NCBI RefSeq assembly: GCF_002812805.1
Contig: NZ_NMUM01000034.1
Location: 1-38,343 of the forward strand
DNA length: 38,343 nt
Direction: 5' to 3'
Source of the DNA: Microbacterium lacus
Lineage (GTDB): Bacteria > Actinomycetota > Actinomycetes > Actinomycetales > Microbacteriaceae
Every line of letters begins with the position of its first letter. Positions within the stretch are counted from its first letter, which is position 1. A program made the translations under genes and the position numbers. Below the pieces are notes generated by a model that did not search any database, had not been told where the DNA came from, and saw nothing but the letters and a program-made list of their open reading frames with translations. Shown piece after piece: positions 32,391 through 38,343 of the stretch.

Positions 32391-35300
32391 GTGTCAGGAT
32401 CACTCGCCCACATCACGCAGCCGGAGGCTGCGCCACCCAGAACGGGGGTACGGCGCTGGCTCTCGGTGCTGCTGGCCCTGTTCCTGCTGGCCGGGTCGCT
32501 CGCACTGAATGCGCCGCAGGCTCATGCGGGCAGTCTCGGTGTCGGGTACGACATCGGGAACGGGTTCCTCGGTGCCTACAACACCGACGTTGATGGCAGG
32601 CAGGCGTACTGCGCGGACCTCGATGCCGATTCACCGTTCGCGCAGACCTACGGGCCGGAGCGGATCACGTCACTGGATTCGCTGTCCCGGCAGCAGCTCG
32701 CGGAACTGAACTATGTGCTGGATCGGTGGGGGCAGTCCAGTGACCCGAATACGACTGCGGCGGTCGCTCTGTTCGTATGGTCGATCACGAGCGCCGGCAC
32801 CTACAACTCCCACGGCATGTCAGGCGACATCTACTACGTCGGGCGGGCGCCAGCATCCGAGCGGGGCACGATCCTCGCGAACCTGGACATGATGCGCCAG
32901 AACGCCGCCGTCTACGCCGTCACCGACCCCTCACTATCCCTGAGCCTGGACATGACGGATCAGTACGCGGGCACCCTCACCGTCGCAACCCACCCCGCAG
33001 GACTCACCGGCACAGCGACCCTGTCGGATGCGATCTTCGCCGACGGTTCATCGGCACGCACGATCGGCGCCGGAACGCACCCGTTCACCGGCACCCCCGC
33101 AGTCGGTGTCCCGTCCTACCGAATCGGCGCGTCGATGAACATCGCCGCGGCCGGGTACGGTGCCGCGCTCGATCTCTACACGACCCCCGGCGCGCAGCGT
33201 CTGATCGCCGCCGTCGCCGGGTCATCCACCGGGTTGTCGGCGTCGGCGGAGTCGCCGCTGATCGAGTTGGATTTCCAGCCGGAGATCACCACCCAGGTCG
33301 CCTCCCGCTACGTCAGCGAGGGTGATGCGTTCGTGGATGGGCTCACCGTGTCGGTGTCGAAGGGCACCTGGATTCACCTCGATGGTTCACCGATTGAGGT
33401 GACGGCGACCGGCACCCTGTATGGGCCGTTCAATGAGCAGCCCGCCGAAGCCGACACTCCACCTGCCGGAGCCCCGGTCGCAGGCGTCGAGACGGTGACG
33501 TTGACGGGTGCGGGGTCGTATACCTCGCCGGGCACGATCGTTGCGCCGGAATCGGGGTTCTACACGTGGGTGTGGAGCATCGACAAGGCCGCGCACGGTG
33601 AGAACGCGAAGTACCTCACCGACTCGTTCACCGACCGCTTCGGGCAAGTCACCGAGACGTCGGTGGTGCCGTTCCAGCCCGAAGCTGTCTCCCAGGCGGA
33701 TCAGCGTCTCGCCGTTCCCGGTGATGCACTTACGGACTCGATCACCGTCAGCAGCGGCAATGGTGCGTGGTTGAAGAAGGACGGCGCGCACATTCCGGTG
33801 GTGTTCGAGGGCACCGCCTACCAGGTGCCCGGCACGCTGCCCCCGGCACAGAACACCGGCATCGACCCGAACGCGGTGCCGCTCGGCACCGTCACGGTCA
33901 CCGCAGGCGGCCCCGGCGTGTACACGTCCCCACAGGTGGTTGCCCCGACGGGCGGGTTTGTGACCTGGGTGTGGGAGGTCAAGAAGTCGTCGCAGCCGGA
34001 GTGGGTGCGCGACTACCTCGCCGCCGACTGGGCCGACGAGTACGGAATCAGTGTGGAGACGACGTCGGTGCGGTGGCCGGTCACGGTGACCTCGCTGATG
34101 CGGGAGTACAACGTGCACCCCGGCGGACGCGCCTTCGATGTGATCACCGTCACCGGGTTCCCGGCGAACCACGGCGATTTCACCGGCGACGGCTACTGGA
34201 ACGCCGACGTCGATGAACTCCATCACACCGTCTACGGACCCTTCGCGTCAGATACGGAACTCACCGATGATCTCGATCTCAGCGGTGCTCCGGTGTTGGC
34301 GGAGCTCACGACGCCGGCACGGAATGGGGTCTACAAGCTCGGGTACACGGATGAGGACAAGATCGTGCCGACCGAGCCCGGCTTCTACGTCCTCGTCACC
34401 ACCTTCACCGGCGACGACCGGGTGCAGCCGTATGCGTCGTCTCCGGCGGATGTGCTGGAACGCTTCTACGTCCCACCCACAGGCACAGACATCCCCGTGA
34501 CGGTGGTGACGCAGGCGACACCGGAAGCGTTCGTCGGTGAACCGTTCTCGGATGCCGCGCTCGTGCAGGGGACGAAGATTCCCGACGGTGCCTATCTGGT
34601 GTTCCGCGCCTACGGACCCCACCTGGCAGACGCTGGGGCCGTGTGTGAGGTGCCGTTCTACGAGAGCGATGAGATCCCGGTCACTCAGGCCGGTGTCTAC
34701 CGTTCCGGCACCACCACCGTCACTGAGCCGGGGAATGTGTACTGGGTCGAATCCCTCTACAACGCCGACGGCAAAATCATCGCCGAGGGTGTGTGTGGTG
34801 CACCCGGTGAGACGACGGTGGTGAAGGAGCAGCCGGAGGACCTGATCGTGAAGACGAACGCCGTCCCCACCGTGCAGCTCGGTGATCCGGCGCATGATGT
34901 CGCCACCGTCACCGGCACCGTCCCCAACGGGGCACGTCTGGTGTTCGAGGCGTACCGGCAGGACAGTGACACCGCGATCTGCACCCCGGAAGAACTCGTC
35001 TTCACCTCCACCACGATTGATCTCGACGGGCCGGGTGAGTATCGCTCCGACGAGGTGATCTTCGACCGCGTTGGCACCTACTACTGGGTGGAGACCATCA
35101 CCGATGAGGACGGCACGATCCTGCACCGTGGGGTCTGCGGCGCACCAGATGAGACCACCACCGTCACCGACACCCCGGAGGAGCCGGGCACGCCGGGTGA
35201 GCTTGCGCACACCGGCGGCGGGGGCTGGTGGCCGATCGGTCTTGCCGGTGGGCTGATCGCTGCGGTTACCGGTGGGGTGCTGCTGTTCGGGCGTCGCCTC

Positions 35301-35393
35301 GCGATCGCCCGCGACCGCGCCGGATACGTCCGTGACGAGGACCTGTCGTTCGAGGAGTTCAAGGCCCAGTTCGAGGGAGCAAAGGAGGACTAA
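32391..35393 (+). CDS. large LAxTG-type surface protein with repeated domains
   Basis: This protein is about 1000 aa. It has a signal peptide (about 20-46, ending NAPQAHAG) and a TQXA/thioester-like domain (about 48-170) with YCADLDADS but VALFVWSIT where the usual glutamine motif is expected. Five related beta domains of about 110 aa follow; the last two share GVCGAP(G/D)ETT endings and paired cysteines. Then comes LAHTG, a membrane helix and an unusually long charged tail of about 30 aa. LAHTG fits class E sortase substrates. GTG 32391 has AGGAGG at the right distance. It may mediate contact with recipient cells (inference). Confidence 0.82.
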   Translation: MSGSLAHITQPEAAPPRTGVRRWLSVLLALFLLAGSLALNAPQAHAGSLGVGYDIGNGFLGAYNTDVDGRQAYCADLDADSPFAQTYGPERITSLDSLSRQQLAELNYVLDRWGQSSDPNTTAAVALFVWSITSAGTYNSHGMSGDIYYVGRAPASERGTILANLDMMRQNAAVYAVTDPSLSLSLDMTDQYAGTLTVATHPAGLTGTATLSDAIFADGSSARTIGAGTHPFTGTPAVGVPSYRIGASMNIAAAGYGAALDLYTTPGAQRLIAAVAGSSTGLSASAESPLIELDFQPEITTQVASRYVSEGDAFVDGLTVSVSKGTWIHLDGSPIEVTATGTLYGPFNEQPAEADTPPAGAPVAGVETVTLTGAGSYTSPGTIVAPESGFYTWVWSIDKAAHGENAKYLTDSFTDRFGQVTETSVVPFQPEAVSQADQRLAVPGDALTDSITVSSGNGAWLKKDGAHIPVVFEGTAYQVPGTLPPAQNTGIDPNAVPLGTVTVTAGGPGVYTSPQVVAPTGGFVTWVWEVKKSSQPEWVRDYLAADWADEYGISVETTSVRWPVTVTSLMREYNVHPGGRAFDVITVTGFPANHGDFTGDGYWNADVDELHHTVYGPFASDTELTDDLDLSGAPVLAELTTPARNGVYKLGYTDEDKIVPTEPGFYVLVTTFTGDDRVQPYASSPADVLERFYVPPTGTDIPVTVVTQATPEAFVGEPFSDAALVQGTKIPDGAYLVFRAYGPHLADAGAVCEVPFYESDEIPVTQAGVYRSGTTTVTEPGNVYWVESLYNADGKIIAEGVCGAPGETTVVKEQPEDLIVKTNAVPTVQLGDPAHDVATVTGTVPNGARLVFEAYRQDSDTAICTPEELVFTSTTIDLDGPGEYRSDEVIFDRVGTYYWVETITDEDGTILHRGVCGAPDETTTVTDTPEEPGTPGELAHTGGGGWWPIGLAGGLIAAVTGGVLLFGRRLAIARDRAGYVRDEDLSFEEFKAQFEGAKED

Positions 35394-35401
35394 CCACAGG
35401 C

Positions 35402-35441
35402 TGCCGACCCGCCGACACCCCCAACCGAGGGCGGGTCGGCA
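35402..35441 (+). terminator. hairpin 1 after the surface-protein gene
   Basis: TGCCGACCCGCC (35402-35413) and GGCGGGTCGGCA (35430-35441) are exact inverted repeats with a 16-base loop, eight bases after the stop codon. GC-rich, no T-run. Confidence 0.6.
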
Positions 35442-35442
35442 C

Positions 35443-35479
35443 GGGAGGGCACGAACCACCCCCAGGTTCGTGCCCTCCC
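35443..35479 (+). terminator. hairpin 2 after the surface-protein gene
   Basis: GGGAGGGCACGAACC (35443-35457) and GGTTCGTGCCCTCCC (35465-35479) form a perfect 15-bp stem with a 7-base loop. It abuts hairpin 1; together they probably end or attenuate the surface-protein transcript. Confidence 0.65.
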
Positions 35480-35496
35480 ACCTGCGTTCCGGGGGC

Positions 35497-35517
35497 GGTG
35501 CGGGCGCACCTGCCTGG
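35497..35517 (+). promoter_or_regulatory. GGTGC-N-GCACCTG motif, site g
   Basis: GGTGC, a 4-base spacer and GCACCTGCCTGG, about 40 bases before GTG 35553. It lies just downstream of the double hairpin. Confidence 0.55.
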
Positions 35518-35552
35518 CGACACCCCTGCACTCCACCGAGAGGAACTGCCCT

Positions 35553-36143
35553 GTGACGCCGAAGCCCCGCTACCGCCGCACCCACCCCGACCACCAACCC
35601 CCGAAAGCGCCGAAGCCGCCGAAGTCTGATGTGGGAGGGCCGGTCGTGGTGCCGGTGGTGGAGTTCACCATCACCGCTGATGGTGCGATGACGGTCACGG
35701 TCGACGGGGCGGCATATCTGCCGGAGCCGTTCGCTCCGGGGTGGCGGCGCGAAGCGTTCCCGACCATCCTCGACGCCCTCACCGCCCGATACCGGTCGCC
35801 GCTGCGCGTGCAGGTACACGAGGCCGATGGGTCAACGTTCACCGACATCATCACCCCAACCCGCGAACGCCCGACCCCGAAACCCTGGGACACCCCGGCA
35901 CCGGTGGCTGTGGTTTCGCCTCCGGTGCGGGCCGCGCAGCCGGTGCTGCATCAGGTGGCAGGGGCAGGGTTCGTGCCGGGTGAGGATGTCGCCGTCGCGA
36001 TCATCCACGCCCATACCGACGCCAGCAGCGACGGCACCGCCCGCACCCTCCTCACCGCAGAGCAGGCCGCGTTGGCGGTGACGGGTGAAGTGATCCTCCT
36101 CGGCCGCATCTCCGGCACCCTCAGCATCGGACGAATCCAATGA
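35553..36143 (+). CDS. hypothetical protein upstream of the coupling protein
   Basis: This 196-aa protein starts with GTG 35553 behind GAGAGGAA. The N-terminus is basic and proline-rich (RTHPDHQPPKAPKPPK). A beta-rich domain (about 32-90, VVEFTITADGAMTVTVDGAA) and an Ala-rich C-terminal domain with FVPGEDVAVAIIHAHTDASS follow. No family is recognised. It overlaps the coupling-protein gene by four bases, suggesting a linked role. Confidence 0.6.
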   Translation: MTPKPRYRRTHPDHQPPKAPKPPKSDVGGPVVVPVVEFTITADGAMTVTVDGAAYLPEPFAPGWRREAFPTILDALTARYRSPLRVQVHEADGSTFTDIITPTRERPTPKPWDTPAPVAVVSPPVRAAQPVLHQVAGAGFVPGEDVAVAIIHAHTDASSDGTARTLLTAEQAALAVTGEVILLGRISGTLSIGRIQ

Positions 36144-36979
36144 GCACGCCGCGGCAGGGTGGGGCGCTTGGGGATGAACTGGCGAACCTCGGCATCATCG
36201 CCCTCATCGCCGCCGCCGTCCTCGCCGTCATCCTCCGCGTCGCAGGCACGATCACCGCCTGGGTCACCGGGATCGCGCAGCCGGCGGGCGGGATCGAAGC
36301 CGGCCTCGGCGTGCTCCTGCACCCCGCAGACCCCGGCAGCGCGCTTGGCGCCGACGGGCTGAATCCGGTGGCGTACTGGGTCGTCGCCGGTGCTCTCATT
36401 GTCGCGGTCGGTAGTGCGGGGTGGTGGGTGTGGCGGTTCTTCCGTGAGCACGCACGGCAGACGAAGGTCGACCCGTACCGGATCGTCGGCATCGCCACCC
36501 GCACCGACGTCACGACCGCAGCCTCAGAGAAAGCACTGCTACGTCGCGCCGGGCAACTCCGCCCCTCCATCCAGCAGCCTGCTGTCACCGATGTCGGCTA
36601 CCTCCTCGGCGCATCGAGGAATGTGGGCGTGTGGGCGAGCGTGGAGGACTCGATCCTGCTGATCGGGCCACCACGTTCGGGGAAGGGGCTGCATGTGGTC
36701 ATCAACGCGATCCTCGACGCCCCCGGCGCCGTCGTCACGACCTCCACCCGCCCCGACAACCTCACCGCCACCTTGAAAGCACGAAGTGCGGAAGGGCGGC
36801 CGGTGGCGGTGTTCGACCCGCAGCACCTCGCCGAAGGCATCCCCGCAGGCTTACGGTGGTCACCGATCCGGGGATGCGAAGACCCGCTGACGGCGATGAT
36901 CCGCGCCACCGGACTCGCCGCCGGCACCGGTCTCTCTGCTGGCGGTGTCGAGGGTGGGGACTTCTGGGAAGGGAGGGCC
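36140..36979 (+). pseudogene. VirD4/TraG-type coupling protein, 5' part, cut by an IS3 element
   Basis: The first 280 or so codons of a type IV coupling protein are present. Two N-terminal membrane segments (about 15-40 and 77-96) precede the NTPase domain with Walker A LLIGPPRSGKGLH (G176 to G183) and VVTTSTRPDNLTATL. After GGDFWEGRA the IS3 end begins, and the frame continues only to a foreign stop at 37027. The Walker B and all-alpha regions are missing from the window; they may continue beyond 38343. Without them DNA could not be fed to the channel. Confidence 0.85.
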
Positions 36980-37009
36980 TTGCCCCCGGTTCTTGGACAC
37001 GGGGTGGGA

Positions 37010-37909
37010 TTATGCCGCTATCGGTAGCGTAGCGGCGGTGAGTTCGGCTTCGAATGCGACGGGCGCGATGTAGCCGAGGTAGGAGTGGCGGCGGGTGTTG
37101 TTGTAGCGCACGAGCCACCGGAACACCTCGCGACGGCAGGAGGCCTCGTCGGCGAACACGGCCCGGTCTTGCAGGACCTCGCGCTTGAGCGTCGCGTTGA
37201 ACGCCTCCGCGAGGGCATTGTCAGCGCTCGTGCCCACCGCGCCCATGGACTGTGTCACGCCGAGCCGCTTGCACAGTCCCGCGTAGGCCTTGGAGGTGTA
37301 GACCGATCCGTGGTCCGAGTGGAACACGGACCCGGTCAGCCTGCCGCGGGTCAGCCTCGCCGAACGCAGCGCATCTTCGACGAGCTCGTTGCGCATGTGG
37401 TCCGCGACCGCCCACCCGGCCAGCCGTCTCGAGCAGCAGTCGATCACGGTCGCCAGATACAGGTTCTGCCCGTCAGCCAGCGGCAGATAGGTGATGTCGC
37501 CGACATACCGCTGGTTCGGCGCCTCGGCGGTGAAGTCCCGTTTCAGCAGGTCGGGGACGACCTGTCCCGACGGCTCGGGGACGGTGGTGCGCACCCGCCG
37601 CTTGCGCTGGTACCCGTGGATCTCGTTGTCTCGCATCACGCGGGCGACCCGCTTGCGGTTGACCCGCTCGGACGGCGCGGCGCCGTCATTGAGCTCGGCG
37701 GTGATCCGTGGCGCGCCCATCGTGTTGTCGCCTTCGTGGACGGCGCGGATCCGCCCCGCCAGAACGTCGTCCTCCGCGGCGCGCGCCCGCCGGGCGGCGG
37801 CGCCGGCCCGCCATGCGTAGAACGAGGACCTCGTGATCTCGACGAGCTGACACAACCGCTTCACCGGGTAGGTGGCTGAGAGGTCCTCAACGAACTGGAA
37901 GCGGTTCAC
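37010..37909 (-). CDS. IS3-family transposase OrfB
   Basis: This 299-aa catalytic transposase subunit has an N-terminal HTH_21-like region with YPVKRLCQLVEITRSSFYAW. The rve core carries its DDE residues in YVGDITYLPL, FHSDHGSVYTS and ADNALAEAFNATLKRE, and the C-terminus reads YNNTRRHSYLGYIAPVAFE. It starts with GTG 37909, overlapping the orfA stop (GTGA). I see no A-rich slippery run in the overlap, so coupling or another shift site must provide the fusion. Confidence 0.92.
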   Translation of the reverse strand: MNRFQFVEDLSATYPVKRLCQLVEITRSSFYAWRAGAAARRARAAEDDVLAGRIRAVHEGDNTMGAPRITAELNDGAAPSERVNRKRVARVMRDNEIHGYQRKRRVRTTVPEPSGQVVPDLLKRDFTAEAPNQRYVGDITYLPLADGQNLYLATVIDCCSRRLAGWAVADHMRNELVEDALRSARLTRGRLTGSVFHSDHGSVYTSKAYAGLCKRLGVTQSMGAVGTSADNALAEAFNATLKREVLQDRAVFADEASCRREVFRWLVRYNNTRRHSYLGYIAPVAFEAELTAATLPIAA

Positions 37910-38286
37910 CAGTTCGTCTCCCCCGCGAAATACTTGGCCGCCTGCCGCAGGATCTCACGCTCGGTGACGAGCTTGACCTGCTCGACCTCCAGCTGCGCGA
38001 CCCGCCCCTCCAGGCGTGCGATGCGCTGCGCGGGCGTCTCATCCGCCCCCGCATCCGCCGTCGGCGAGGTCGCCGACGCCTTGAACGGGCTGCGCGCGGC
38101 GGTGCCGTCCGCAGCCGTCTTCCGGCCCGTCCCGTGCCGCTCCAGCCACAGCCGCAACGTGCCGCGCTCGATCCCGAGATCAGCGGCGATGCCACGCACC
38201 GTCGCCCCGGGAGTGGACTCGTACAAGTCCACGGCCTGCCGCCGGAACCCGTCGGAGTAGTTCTTCCTAACCATGATTCTGATCAT
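37906..38286 (-). CDS. IS3-family transposase OrfA
   Basis: OrfA is about 126 aa. The HTH segment (SDGFRRQAVDLYESTPGATV, RGIAADLGIERGTLRLWLER) is followed by a coiled helix (RIARLEGRVAQLEVEQVKLV). I prefer ATG 38286, preceded by GGGGAAG, over ATG 38274. The open frame to 38325 includes the terminal repeat region and is unlikely to be translated from there. Confidence 0.88.
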   Translation of the reverse strand: MIRIMVRKNYSDGFRRQAVDLYESTPGATVRGIAADLGIERGTLRLWLERHGTGRKTAADGTAARSPFKASATSPTADAGADETPAQRIARLEGRVAQLEVEQVKLVTEREILRQAAKYFAGETNW

Positions 38287-38343
38287 CTCGCTTCCCCAGC
38301 AAAATGCTGGATTCAGCGTGTCCAAGAACTGGGGTCAGGGCCC

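Larger units (their letters stand above)
17189..36979 (+). mobile_element. conjugation and maintenance module (partial integrative or plasmid element)
   Basis: A long co-directional block encodes ArdC-like, prim-pol, DUF2637, ParB-like, VirB8-like, cell-wall hydrolase, DUF6112, TrbL-like, SCO6880-type, VirB4, DprA, surface and VirD4-type proteins. Such gene sets occur on actinobacterial conjugative elements. No integrase, relaxase, replication initiator or attachment site is visible, so I cannot tell an integrated element from a plasmid. The coupling-protein gene is cut at 36979. Confidence 0.8.
36981..38337 (-). mobile_element. IS3-family insertion sequence inside the coupling-protein gene
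   Basis: Terminal inverted repeats share GTTCTTGGACACG behind TG(C/A)CCCC: left end at 36981, right end at 38337. The 5-bp sequence GGGCC occurs on both sides (36975-36979 and 38338-38342) and may be the target duplication, with one uncertain base (36980). OrfA and orfB are both intact on the minus strand. Confidence 0.87.

Noticed and set aside
34248..35819. 523-codon minus-strand frame over the surface-protein gene
   Set aside because: It is a shadow of the surface protein's coding frame, with no ribosome binding site or domain, and it crosses the double hairpin.
1..38343. CRISPR array or tandem repeat locus
   Set aside because: No regularly spaced direct repeats of 24-40 bp were seen anywhere in the window.

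Overview
The window is high-GC DNA with dense GTG starts, 1-4 nt gene overlaps and AGGAGG ribosome binding sites. It carries an actinobacterial-type kdp operon, a LAxTG cell-wall protein and an SCO6880/DUF6112-type conjugation module. Together these point to an actinomycete, most likely in or near Microbacteriaceae; the genus is an inference.

Layout. (1) 1-5729 is an insertion-sequence graveyard: a complete IS3-family element (1-1308), a short orphan ORF, then an old IS3-family element on the minus strand (1537-5729, 3-bp GAC duplication). That old element was broken by an IS110 element (1807-3156), a decapitated IS30 element (3244-4181) and a complete IS30 element (4182-5415). (2) 5760-7446 is a three-gene minus-strand operon of unrecognised proteins. 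Two of them look like diaminopimelate-decarboxylase ends without the PLP-binding barrel. (3) 7737-15566 is a complete kdp locus: a small membrane ORF, then kdpF-A-B-C-D-E, for high-affinity K+ uptake and its sensor kinase/regulator. A small membrane protein and an AraC-family regulator follow. (4) 17189-36979 is a conjugation/maintenance module: ArdC-like antirestriction protein, prim-pol primase, DUF2637 membrane protein, ParB-like protein, VirB8-like protein, transglycosylase/M23 hydrolase, two DUF6112 proteins, TrbL/VirB6-like protein, SCO6880-type protein, VirB4 ATPase, DprA, a large surface protein and a VirD4-type coupling protein. An AbiGi-like putative defence gene of visibly lower GC lies on the opposite strand between the two DUF6112 genes. 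(5) 36981-38337 is another IS3-family element that cuts the coupling-protein gene.

How it works together. The module would build a Gram-positive type IV secretion channel: the hydrolase opens the wall, VirB8-, DUF6112- and TrbL-like proteins form the channel, VirB4 energises it, VirD4 would bring DNA, and the surface protein would make contact. ArdC, DprA, the primase and ParB would protect and maintain the incoming DNA. No relaxase, integrase or replication origin is visible, and the coupling protein is disrupted, so this copy may be non-transferable unless the missing parts lie outside the window.

The two strongest observations are these. The IS110 element has a non-coding leader that folds into the two-loop layout of a bridge RNA, with all four guide segments matching the observed junctions. 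Separately, a palindromic motif GGTGC-(N)-GCACCTG occurs in nearly every sizeable intergenic gap of the conjugation module.
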